Shown here: positions 55,672-64,000 of the stretch, piece by piece
Layout of the letters: the number at the start of each line of letters is the position of its first letter
How positions within the stretch are numbered: the first letter of the stretch is position 1
Source: Zymoseptoria tritici IPO323
Lineage: Eukaryota > Ascomycota > Dothideomycetes > Mycosphaerellales > Mycosphaerellaceae
Direction: 5' to 3'
Length of the DNA stretch: 64,000 nt
Assembly: GCF_000219625.1 (NCBI RefSeq)
Contig: NC_018202.1
Coordinates: 496,001 to 560,000, forward strand
The notes under the pieces: generated by a model
Database searches by the model: none
Told to the model about the DNA's origin: nothing
What the model saw: only the letters and a program-made list of their open reading frames with translations
Translations under genes and position numbers: made by a program

Positions 55672-55705
55672 GACTAGGGGGAGTCTAACTAGGGGGAGCC
55701 GCGCT
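55672..55705 (+). other. Two polypurine-tract-like motifs after RNase H
   Basis: CTAGGGGGAGTC and CTAGGGGGAGCC stand 17 bases apart just after the end of pol. They resemble the true polypurine tract at 57065-57074, and a copia polypurine tract normally sits here. They may be relics of the original 3' border. Confidence 0.45.
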
Positions 55706-55742
55706 AAGACGGCGACGGCGACATCGTTATTAACGCTATTAA

Positions 55743-57021
55743 TTTTCTACGATAACGAGCCCTAAGCTAATACCGTCTAGAAGGATCCTACGAAGTTTAA
55801 GGACAAGTTAACCGATCGTTTATTAAGATATCGCTATCGACCCTAAATCCTTATATAAAAGTTCGAGTTATATAATCCTCGGCGCTAACCTTAGCACTAG
55901 AGTATAAGGATTTTCTAACTTTAGAACTAAACTTACTTCCTTTCTCGAATATCCGATACTTCTAAGACCTACGTAAACAATTATAGAGGACACCCCTTTC
56001 TACCGAAACTATATATATAGAACCGAGTCTAGATTTAAGCTTACGGAGAACGAATTTGTCCGCCCTACCTTAAGAAGAATTAACTTAGACTAGTTAATAC
56101 CTCTGTCCGATATAGCTAACTTTCTAGACACCGCTACCGGAAGAGTTCTTCGCTAGAGAATTAAATAGCGACGCCCCTTACTCCCTAAAAACCTTACTAG
56201 TATAGACTTTAGTATACTTACCCTAGAGACTCTTAAAAGAATCTATAGGGACTACTTTATATCTACCGAGCAATTAAAGGACTACCGCTAAATAGCTAGG
56301 ATACTATAAGCCTTTAACTAGGGATCTAAGGAGAAATACGGTTATAAGAGACTATATATTTACCCTAAGCTACTCGCCTTCTTATCCGACTAAGAACGAG
56401 TAAACTAGTTAACTACGTACGACGACGCTAAAGACTCGGACCTTTAGACCGCTTTTTAGATAGCTAGTAAGACGAGGAACAGACTGCTCGAGCCCTATAC
56501 TACTTAGACCTAGATCGTACTAGTTAAGAGCCCCTAAGCTAACTAGGTAAAAGACTCTAACTAGAGCTAACGCCCGTAGTACGTATAGGCCTTTACAATC
56601 GTTAGTAGACTAACTAAACATAGGAAGAACCTCTTTATCTACGACTACGACGGCGGAAGCCTTATACGTCGACATAAGGAAGCTAAGCTAAATAAAATCT
56701 ACGGAAGTATCGTCCGCTTCTATAACAAAGTCCGGTCTACCTAGCGAATTAACCGAGTGTTTATAGGTAATATCTATAACGATTTTATTACCGACACTAT
56801 AGACTAGGCTTAATTTAGCGACACTAGTATTAAAATCGATAAGAATTACTATATCGGACATACTATACGCTAGGTTTATAAGATAAGCTAGATAAAGGAC
56901 CGTTACTTCGATCCTAACGACAAGAAGTACGGCCTTAACGATCTAAGGTAGGAATCCTTTGTTGAAATAGAATACTTAACGGAACACTATACTACTAAGT
57001 AAGAGTAAGCTAGTACTCTTC
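55743..57021 (+). pseudogene. Extra ORF between RNase H and 3' LTR, unknown protein of about 400 codons
   Basis: A single frame, the same register as pol, is interrupted only by TAG/TAA. It reads SFLEYPILLRPT, EDTPFYRNYIYRTESRFKL, then TENEFVRPTLRRINLD, SLPD-like ISDIANFLDTATGRVLR, LETLKRIYRDYFISTEQLKD, YKRLYIYPKLLAFLSD, SKTRNRLLEPYTT, FTIVSRLTKHRKNLFIYDYD, HKEAKLNKIYGSIVRFYNKV and DRYFDPNDKKYGLNDLR. The composition is that of a folded, aromatic-rich protein. There is no clear membrane segment, so an envelope protein is not supported. I do not recognise it. It could be a captured host gene, a third gene native to this copia lineage, or an inserted fragment. Confidence 0.55.
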
Positions 57022-57074
57022 CCTTATAGAGGGTTTAACGAGGCTAGTAGCATAGAACAGCTAACGAGGGGGAG

Positions 57075-57195
57075 TATTAAAATACGGTGGCTGGCAATAG
57101 CTAGCTAGCTCCAAATAGTGTATATTAGTAATATCTCTCTCTTGTTGGTAGTTAGTTCTTTAATAGATCACTCCATCAATCATACATTTTCAACA
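57075..57195 (+). repeat. 3' LTR of the copia element
   Basis: It is the same length as the 5' LTR, with nine transitions between them. It is preceded by the polypurine tract GAGGGGGAG. Confidence 0.92.
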
Positions 57196-57299
57196 CCCGG
57201 TACATAGATCAACATGACACAATGCTGAGCCCATTTCCCGCCTTTACATGTTGAGCCAGTGGCATACAAGAACGTCTCAAATCTCGTTCCTTGCTCTGT

Positions 57300-58521
57300 C
57301 CTTTCGCTAAAACTTCAGCCAACCGGTAGTGCGACCCTACCGAGTCAACAATTTCTCCCCTACCAACTCTCCATTCGAGCGACCCGGATCCCTCCCAAGT
57401 CTGGAGAAGATCCACTCGTTCCTCGACTAGCATTTCACTAATCCGGCTTGAATCTGGCACAACATGTCTCTTCACAACATAGGCATTTCGGGATCGGCGG
57501 CCTTCGAGCTCATGCGCCCACACTCCTCGGCACACGACTTCGACATCGACTTCTATGTCGCGCCCAATCTGCACTGCATCGCAGGCGCCATTACATCGCT
57601 GGAGACGTCGCTTTCGAGGGTCCATTCCAGTTCATCGACGACATGTTTCGGAACGGCGGTGAACGCAGGATGAGCCGGTCGGAGGACTGTAGCTTTGCCA
57701 CTTAGTGGCGGCGAGAACTGCTGCAGGAGTCATCCGACACCCCATCGGCTGCTGTCACCGATTTCCTAACTCGACTCAAGAGTCTGGACGACGAATTCGG
57801 TGGCATTGGCTTCGAGAAGGAAATTATTACCGTGCCCGTCGGTCGCGGAGCTGTTGTGTTGGCCAATCGTATCGACAGCGGATGCGACTTCTTGACTTGG
57901 ATGCGCGTTCTCCGTGGCCGCTGCGAGTCATTAGAGAAGATCGTCCAGCTGATTTTTGCGCCCAACTACTCGCTGCTCGCACACATCTGTCGCTTCCATT
58001 CGTCGCTGGCGCAAGTGCTCCTTACCCTAACTGACGCAGTACACCTGTACGAGGAACTGATCTCCACGAACACCGCCTACTCTTAGGCTGCGTCGACTTC
58101 GAACTCACAGGGACTGCTGGCCCCCACTTCGACTCGCTACCAGGCCGTGCGTAACAAATGGGTGCGGCGTGGATTTACGTTCCTTGCCCGTCCGAAGCAG
58201 AGACACATGTTGTGTCGCATGGTCGACCCCGGGACCTACTTCCGTCCGTATGTGAACGAAGCTGTGCATAAACGAACTACTCTAGCAGAGCATCGGCGCG
58301 TTAATCTTCTCTCACACGCGTGGGATGAGACGGATAATCAGACCATTCCTATGGTACAATGCTCCCCGAAGTGGACACGCAGAACTAAACCGGCACTTGT
58401 GCTCGAGGGGCGGGAGACCAAGGTAATGAATCCACATACGATCGACGAGCATCGATCTACACGTAGAGCTTGGAGCTGGAACTTGCGATCTAAGAGGTTA
58501 ACATTAAGCGCGGCTCTTTGA
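57300..58521 (+). pseudogene. Nucleotidyltransferase-fold-like fungal protein, frameshifted and with TAG stops
   Basis: A first frame (57464-57600) reads HNIGISGSAAFELMRPHSSA, HDFDIDFYVAPNL. This is the Gly-Ser...Asp-x-Asp signature of the nucleotidyltransferase fold. A second frame then stays open from about 57610 to 58521 with TAG at 57703-57705 and 58084-58086. It holds FIDDMFRNGGERRM, KEIITVPVGRGAVVLAN, SLEKIVQLIFAPNYSLLAHI, CRFHSSLAQ and VRNKWVRRGFTFLARPKQRH. The order (DLDFYV motif, VQLI, FHSS, RRGF) parallels an abundant uncharacterised fungal family that I know only from its pattern. The copia element lies immediately upstream and may have split it. The enzyme activity of that family is not established. 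Confidence 0.5.
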
Positions 58522-58529
58522 TTAAGCGT

Positions 58530-60150
58530 TGGCGTGGGAGGAGCTCGGTGGTAGCTCCGTCTTCGTCGTCGGATCATAAAGGTGGTGGATTCGGGATTAA
58601 GCAGATTTCTGTAGCGGAAGCGACGATGCAGGCAGCAGAGAAAATGGACATGGTGTTGGTGCGGGAAAAGTTAAGTGTTGTTCCTTTAGGATGAGATTGT
58701 AACTTTCATTGAAGAATTTGACGGAGATTGCGAAACTCGTAGTCGGTGTTAAAGGTGAGGGTGACTTAATGGGCAATGAAGCGAGGTTCCACCTCATTCC
58801 TATTACCTACACTGCAGTAGCATAGTCGCAGATAATTCCGTCGAATTCGAGTCCTCCCTCACTTGGATATCATCGATAGAGAGGGCAGATCGATACATCG
58901 CTCTAAGCAGGTCAGAGCCGGTAGGTAAGAAAAGCGATTCCTCGACTCTAGTAGAGTCCGATAGAAGCGGACAGGAGCGTCGAAAGCTAGCCGTAGGAAC
59001 TCATCTGCATTCGTCCTTGAAATTCTTTAAGGGAAGGAACTCTCCTATCCTTAGTAGACAGCGGGAACAGCAGTAACTGGTTCTTACTATAGAAGAGCTT
59101 CCGCTCTCGCATCCAAGAGTAGTGTAAGGCCTCGTCGGGACGCTGTTTCTAGTTCTTACGGCGTAATCGAGAGCATGCAGTATCATGCGTTGATAGGACG
59201 TTATCGCGGAGAGACAACGGAGGAGGAAGAAGGAGACAGGCTGTTGTTTCCGTAACATCAACGTCGCCCAGTGTATGGATTGGGGTACTGTAGCGCTGAC
59301 GTCGACTTTCGAGTTCAACGGATTGAACCGTTTGCATCGATCGCTTGTGGATCTTGCGGTACAGCCAGCATACTGTCCTTAGCCGGCATCGTCGTGATTT
59401 CGTGAACAGAGAGTTCTCGTGCATCTCAGGGAGAACGTCGCAAAATTCGATGGCGGGCGATGTCGAGAGCTTAGTGCCCGTAGCGGTGTGTTCGCGGATG
59501 TTGTCGCTAAATCTCCTTTAGGAAGCTTGCACAAAACCAGGGCTTTGCGGCACGGCATGCAGGAGCATTCTTGGTACAGCTGCAAAGTAAATGCTCCGAT
59601 AACCTAGATCTAATCTCCAGACTATCCCGACCCTATGCGTCATTCAGAAATTCGCCTGGTGCACAATCCTTTTTCTTTCTTACGCACGTAGCTTAGAGAC
59701 TCTTGGGATGTCACGATGCGGGCAAAGGAGTGTGACGTGGGCCACTCAAATGGCTGGTGATATAATTAGTAGGTGTTGGTAGCACTCGAATAAACGCCCT
59801 GTCTGTTCGCCACCATCCGATCCTTCTTTATATTAACGGCGTCCTTCGGTGTTAATTGCCCTTTTCTACTTCCTCTTGCGGTCCTTCAACTCCGTTACTT
59901 AATCTCCGAAAGCAGTTACAGCATCGAACAAGCCCAGCGTGAGGTCGGGCACAGCTCGTTTGTGAAGCGGAGGCGCAGTTTGCATGCTTCCGGGCTCGCG
60001 TTACTTCTCCAGGGTTGATTGATCGTAAGATCCTCGGGGTTGCTAAGTAGACGTAGATTGGCCTGGATTATAGATGTAGATATCTACGATGTCCTGCATG
60101 TCCTGCTCGTAGTTCGTCCGTCAGTTATTACTTAGCTGTAATGCTTGTGC
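58530..60150. other. No recognisable gene
   Basis: A few protein-like runs occur, such as minus 58740-58680 (TTSFAISVKFFNESYNLILK) and plus 59419-59480, but the frames are short and no domain is seen. TA enrichment is weak and patchy. Confidence 0.25.
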
Positions 60151-60169
60151 GTAGGCGGAGGCCGAGTAC

Positions 60170-60896
60170 TATTGGAAGGTAAAGGCGGTAAGCAAAAGCG
60201 AGGCTTTCGGTGGGCGGAGTTCTGGGATCTTGAGCTCGAGCCAGTCTTCTATCTCGAAGTATAGAGCCGGCGGTTGTAGAACATTACGTCTTTCCACGTC
60301 GTTCCGTCAATCCGCACGCCGTCGAGGAGGCCTCGAGCTGCCTTGCTGCTACGCTAGAAAAGAGCCTATTCTGCCGGGATAGCGTGTCCTTGCTTTAGCA
60401 GCTCTGCGGCGGCCGGAGCAGGTGGCTTGTCTCTCTGCATAGAGATATCTGTAAGGGTGCTAGACAGGTCGGAAGAGCAGCAGTGGACGCAGCTCCGTAA
60501 ATTGCTGGCGTCGCCATTCAGAGTCGCAGGTTCTGTCGTCACTGCGAATAGTTTCAAAATGCTGATTTCTTGGTCTCCAGACTTCCCGGCATGGCGGTGC
60601 TGCCGTTCACTGGTGATATGGACGCTCCACAATGTATTACCAACGTTGAACCAACTCGGCGTAGTCGATAGGCGGCCTTCTTGACGTTTCTGCTTGAGCA
60701 GGTCATCTGGTTTAGCAGGGCACTCGAGCAGAGGGCTCAAGCTACTCACAGCCATCCGTGATATTGACATACTTGATGGCTGTCGATTTTGTGGCTGGGT
60801 CCGCAGGCTTTCGATGATGCAAATTCGATTCTCATTCATGCAGTGTACATTGGACCAGGTCTGGGCCACAACACCGGGAGTCCCACTTGCGACCAC
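60170..60896 (-). pseudogene. Unknown protein broken by TAG stops
   Basis: From 60896 a minus-strand frame reads VVAQTWSNVHCMNENRICII, LLECPAKPDDLLKQKRQEGR, PSWFNVGNTLWSVHITSERQ, then ELLKQGHAIPAE, TAG, ALF, TAG, RSSKAARGLLDGVRIDGTTW, KDVMFYNRRLYTSR, TAG. The register is kept after the three TAG codons, each at a plausible Gln/Trp position. That fits a RIP-damaged gene of about 240 residues. The family is not recognised. Confidence 0.4.
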
Positions 60897-61264
60897 AATC
60901 CTGTCATAACGTTCGCCTGCGTATCCATCTTCCCCTTCGCCTCTTTCGCATCATCTCGACCTAGTATAGCTCTCTGTCTGTCTATGCGAAGGAGAGTCGA
61001 GATTCGCTCCGAGCTAAGCTTAATATTAAGGGCGATCTAAATGGAATTAGGCTCTTTTGAGTTCGGAATGGGTCAGGCGTAATAGAGCGCGTAGCAAGAC
61101 GGCCCGGTGATAGGCTGGTTGTGCAGTAGTGGGAGAAAGACAGCAAACGTTGTGGCGATATCGACCAGGCTCGTCCGCTGCGTAAAACTTGATCCTTCTC
61201 TTACACATCCTCCGTTCATCTCTTCCACGACATCCTGCGTCTCTCCCTCTCGAGGAACCGATCA

Positions 61265-62780
61265 TGACTCATCGTCATCATCCATTTCATTCTCCTCCCA
61301 ATCTAACTCGAACTAGGCATGCTCCCGCCTCTGCTCGACCGTAAGCCGCATGCTCGTGTGCATTTCGAGCACCTTGCGGTACTCCTCCGTCTTCTGCTGT
61401 GTTCGCCGGTTGTTAGCCTCCAGCCGGTCACCTAGGTCTTTCATGCGGTCCCGCAGCGTCTTCGGGTTAACACCGAGTGTAGAAGCCACTAAATCGAGCT
61501 CGTGTTTGGTGGTGATGTTCGCCAGGGTCCCGACGGCATGGCGAGTCTCGACACCTGAGCCCGGCGGCGGTCTCTGGCGTGATAACCACCCCTCGAACAA
61601 GGCCAGCGTCGTGCGTTGAACATTGAGGGCTTGGCAATGTTTTCCCAGCTCGATGCGGCGTTGATCCCTCTGTTGGCGGAGTTGGCGAATTCTCCGATAG
61701 ATGTTGGGGATGTCGAGGGTCTCGGAGACGGATTGCACTTCGGGAAGATGGGCCAGACAGGTCTCGGGGAGTTCCTCGAACGGTAAGGCATATCTGACGG
61801 CGACGATGGCAGCCAGCAAATATCGCACAACTGCCGCGTCGACTGGAGCATCCGTCGGTTCGTCTTCGATGAAAGCGGCATTCAAGATAGTGAAGACACC
61901 GCAGTTGATAAAGTTATGCTGTTGCAAACATTTCTGATCGGTCCATACCCACGATTCGACGTCAAGATGGAGCGATTGGCAGAACCGACGTGCTCTGGAC
62001 TGCCATTTATTCGTAGGGAAGTTGACTTCCCTAAAGGAATCCAATATGAGGAGGGTTTCTTTTGCGGGGGATATGGCCACCAGAACCTAATGGGTATTGT
62101 CACACATCGGGAGAAGAATGTTTGGCATTGTTTCGGGGGTGTAGTGCGCCAATGGCTTGTAGCGGTCTCGAGATGTCTTCGAGGCTGCGGCGTCTGCAAC
62201 ATGCCAATCTAACGTGACCACCAGAGGAAGCACCAGATCGACTGTTGAGCTTTTGACTTCTTCGTTGGAAAGCAGGTTTGCGATCGCGCATTTGGCATCT
62301 TCGAGACTGAAGGCTGGTAAGGCGGGGACAATGATCGACTTTCCGGGGATAATAATCGACTTCTCGGGAACAATGATCGACTTCTCGGGAGCGGTCGACT
62401 TCTTACGGGTGGTCGGATTCTCACGGGCGGTCGACTTCTCGGGGGCGGTCGGATTCTCACGGGCGGTCGACTTCGCCTGAACGATCCAGTCTTGAGTTCG
62501 TGTGGCGCGATTTAAAACCACTTCACTGGCTCCGTCTGGATGGCTTGGCTCAGAGAATTCCGAGCTCCGTGCTTCTGGCAGGGCATCTTCCTTTAACGGC
62601 AGCGATAGCGAGAGTGGAGGAAATTGTTCCATAGATGCAGCGAATCCGTCGTCGACGATTATCAAAGAGTGTCCCGAGCTCGAACGTGGGCGAGACGATG
62701 ACACGTCGTCTTCGTTCCTGCTGCGACGACTGCGCTTCCTCTGGCGAAAAGAAGAAGGGGAGTCACCCGATCGGCGTTTT
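61265..62780 (-). pseudogene. Ulp1/C48 (SUMO-protease-like) gene, single TAG next to the catalytic His, 5' end cut by telomeric repeats
   Basis: One minus-strand frame runs from the telomere-like array at 62781 down to TAG at 61313-61315 and, past it, to TGA near 61265. It starts basic (FRQRKRSRRSRNEDD), then has 8-12-residue PEKSTARENPT-type repeats, then MPNILLPMCDNTH, TAG (62087-62089), VLVAISPAKETLLILDSF, QKCLQQHNFINCGVFTILNA. His (62090-62092), Asp (62039-62041), Gln and Cys (61901-61903) of the C48 triad are all present. The only damage in the domain is TGG to TAG right after the His. A coiled coil (YRRIRQLRQQRDQRRIELGK) and an acidic tail follow. The family removes SUMO or related modifiers. 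There is no ATG before the array, so the start is lost. Confidence 0.7.
62320..62480 (-). repeat. Coding tandem repeats in the C48 pseudogene
   Basis: Units of about 15-33 bp (plus-strand GCGGTCGACTTCTCGGGGGC and ATCGACTTCTCGGGAACAAT) repeat seven to eight times. They code for the KSTARENPT and PEKSII peptide repeats in the disordered region before the protease domain. Confidence 0.8.
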
Positions 62781-62840
62781 CTAGGGTTTAGGGTTTAGGG
62801 TTTAGGGTTTAGGGTTTAGGGTTAGGGTTAGGGTTAGGGG
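62781..62840 (+). repeat. Interstitial telomere-like array, TTTAGGG then TTAGGG
   Basis: The array starts CTAGGG, continues with five units of TTTAGGG and then three to four of TTAGGG, ending TTAGGGG. The G-rich strand points right, as at a right chromosome end. It abuts the open frame of the C48 gene without an intervening start codon. Confidence 0.95.
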
Positions 62841-63248
62841 TTCATTGTACTTGTTTATATAGGCTAGTCTACCTTTGCACCTGATCTGAACTGAAGCCCC
62901 ATCCAAGCCCTTGCTCCCGGCTCTTTTGGCCGTCTTCAGAGGGGAGGAAACAGACCTACGCTCCCACGTAAAGCGCCTCGCGATGCATAGCACCGCAGCT
63001 ACTCCTAGCCTAACTACGTTTTATAGTGTCCTTTTTACTATCTCCCGAGTTAACCAAACCGCCAAAAAGAGAGACTACCGATAAGCTAGTCTGCATCCTA
63101 ACGCAAAATATCGCTCCGGCAATTGCTTACTGTCTATTGTACCTTGGGTTTCTAAACCTCCCAGGTGACGGACGAGGTGTGCGTCTCCTCATCCGCCCGA
63201 AACTGTAACCCCGTCTCGTTGAGGGGGAACATCCCGCTTCAAGACCGT
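62841..63248 (+). repeat. 408-bp subtelomere-like unit, copy 1 (RIP-mutated)
   Basis: It starts TTCATTGTACTTGTTTATAT and ends AAGACCGT, and aligns without gaps to copy 2 at an offset of 435. By hand count the copies differ at 24 sites, 23 of them transitions. At 21 of these, copy 1 carries the T or A. The short frames on both strands have no recognisable product. Confidence 0.9.
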
Positions 63249-63275
63249 CTAGGGTTTTAGGGTTAGGGTTAGGGG
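63249..63275 (+). repeat. Second telomere-like array (short)
   Basis: CTAGGGTTTTAGGG followed by two TTAGGG units and a final G separates the two 408-bp units and begins with the same CTAGGG as the first array. Confidence 0.9.
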
Positions 63276-63683
63276 TTCATTGTACTTGTTTATATAGGCT
63301 AGTCTACCTTTGCACCTGATCTGAACTAAAGCCCCATCCAAGCCCTTGCTCCCGGCTCTTTTGGCCGTCTTCAGAGGGGAGGAAACAGACCCACGCTCCC
63401 ACGTAAAGCGCCTCGCGATGCACGGCACCGCAGCTACTCCCAGCCCAACCACGTTTTACGGTGTCCTTTTCACCATCTCCCGAGTTGACCAAACCGCCAA
63501 AAAGAGAGACCACCGATGGGCTAGTCCGCATCCTAACGCACAATATCGCTCCGGCAATCGCTCACCGTCCATCGTACCTTGGGTTTCCAAACCTCCCAGG
63601 TGACGGACGAGGTGTGCGTCTCCTCATCCGCCCGAAACTGTAACCCCGTCTCGTTGAGGGGGAACATCCCGCTTTAAGACCGT
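63276..63683 (+). repeat. 408-bp subtelomere-like unit, copy 2 (less mutated)
   Basis: The same unit as 62841-63248, and close to the unmutated state: CCCAGCCCAACCACG here against CCTAGCCTAACTACG in copy 1. It ends AAGACCGT at 63683, after which unrelated sequence begins. Confidence 0.9.
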
Positions 63684-64000
63684 TCGGTGGAGCTCTGTCC
63701 TCCCTCCGTCCGGCGTATCCACTGTCGGAGACATTCGATTCCGATCGAGCCGCTTGCACACTAGTCCACAAGTGCTTCCCAAACGGTTTGGGGAGAGCCG
63801 TCTTCCCTTCGGCCAGAATTCCTCCTCTAGCGATCGTCGTCGTCCACTCCTCTCCCCCACCACGCCGTCGCCTTCGCTTTCCTCCAAGCCTCCCACTGCT
63901 CTGCAGAGGTACCAGTTTTCTCCCTCCCGCTCCCCAGCTTTGAGAGGAAGCAGCCGCAGATCTAGGGTACACGCCTCACATCCACCGCTAGGCCTTCCGG
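63684..64000. other. No recognisable gene; non-repetitive sequence distal to the telomere-like units
   Basis: GC-balanced DNA without RIP signs. A minus-strand frame (MSPTVDTPDGGRTELHRTV and basic residues) crosses the unit border and is probably chance. The chromosome therefore continues beyond the arrays. Confidence 0.4.

Larger units (their letters stand above)
50298..57195 (+). mobile_element. Ty1/copia LTR retrotransposon, complete, RIP-inactivated
   Basis: Two 121-bp LTRs bound the element: TGTTGAAATACGG to CATTTTCAACA at 50298-50418 and TATTAAAATACGG to CATTTTCAACA at 57075-57195. It is flanked by the 5-bp target duplication CCCGG (50293-50297, 57196-57200). The primer-binding site GGTTATAAGCCCGGG directly follows the 5' LTR, and a polypurine tract GAGGGGGAG precedes the 3' LTR. 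Protein order is Gag, protease, integrase, reverse transcriptase, RNase H, which defines the copia group. The LTRs differ at nine sites, all transitions. An extra 1.3-kb ORF lies between RNase H and the 3' LTR. The interior is full of TAG/TAA, so the copy is dead. Confidence 0.92.

Noticed and set aside
55743..57021. Envelope-like protein making the copia element a retrovirus-like agent
   Set aside because: No signal peptide, membrane segment or cleavage site is visible. The ORF is simply unknown.
62802..63643. Short ORFs in the 408-bp units
   Set aside because: The same 60-67-codon frames occur in both units on both strands, with no domain and a telomere-repeat tail (LTLTL). Probably chance frames in a subtelomeric repeat.
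1..64000. A Starship-type giant transposon
   Set aside because: No DUF3435 tyrosine recombinase captain and no matching ends were found in the window.
1..64000. tRNA or rRNA genes
   Set aside because: No T-loop GGTTCRANYCC box with a paired acceptor and no rRNA-like stretch was found by reading both strands.

Overview
The window looks like repeat-rich, gene-poor DNA from a filamentous ascomycete fungus (Pezizomycotina, perhaps a dothideomycete; the species cannot be told), probably near a chromosome end. Three things support this: vertebrate/fungal-type TTAGGG arrays near the right edge, short introns with GT...CTAAC...AG signals, and heavy signs of repeat-induced point mutation (RIP). Transposon and duplicated-gene reading frames keep their register for hundreds of codons but are studded with TAG and TAA where CAG, CAA or TGG would be expected, and CA/TG dinucleotides are replaced by TA. 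I see no tRNA, rRNA or CRISPR array.

Layout. 0-12 kb: decayed gene remnants (an unknown protein cut by the left edge, a possible Ulp1/C48-like remnant, a Ty1/copia gag-protease remnant), two dispersed repeats (R1, R2) and minisatellites. 12.0-17.4 kb: a complete but RIP-inactivated DNA transposon with terminal inverted repeats, an integrase-core (DDE) transposase and two accessory ORFs. 17.4-27 kb: gene remnants, a polypurine minisatellite and TTGAC palindromes. 26.98-29.90 kb: a RIP-inactivated hAT transposon with an 8-bp target duplication. 29.9-31.5 kb: a RIP-destroyed paralogue of the small coiled-coil gene at 42.6-43.1 kb; both share a promoter block. 32-40 kb: fragments of two core genes (CDC7 kinase, VID27) and the one long intact gene of the window (34.24-36.70 kb, two exons, 783 aa). 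40-50 kb: coiled-coil and repeat-protein genes, R1/R2 repeats and a broken C48-like gene. 50.3-57.2 kb: a complete Ty1/copia LTR retrotransposon with an extra ORF after RNase H. 57.2-62.8 kb: a decayed nucleotidyltransferase-fold gene, an unknown remnant and a second, clear C48 (SUMO-protease-like) pseudogene. 62.8-63.7 kb: two telomere-like arrays, each followed by a 408-bp unit.

The common theme is a duplicate graveyard. Copies of host genes and transposons collected here and were mutated by RIP. Five loci may belong to one divergent C48-like family with disordered or acidic N-termini and coiled-coil C-termini. Two of these are clearly homologous and broken in different ways. One, possibly related, is intact but seems to lack the catalytic residues. 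All calls come from reading by eye; no database search was possible.
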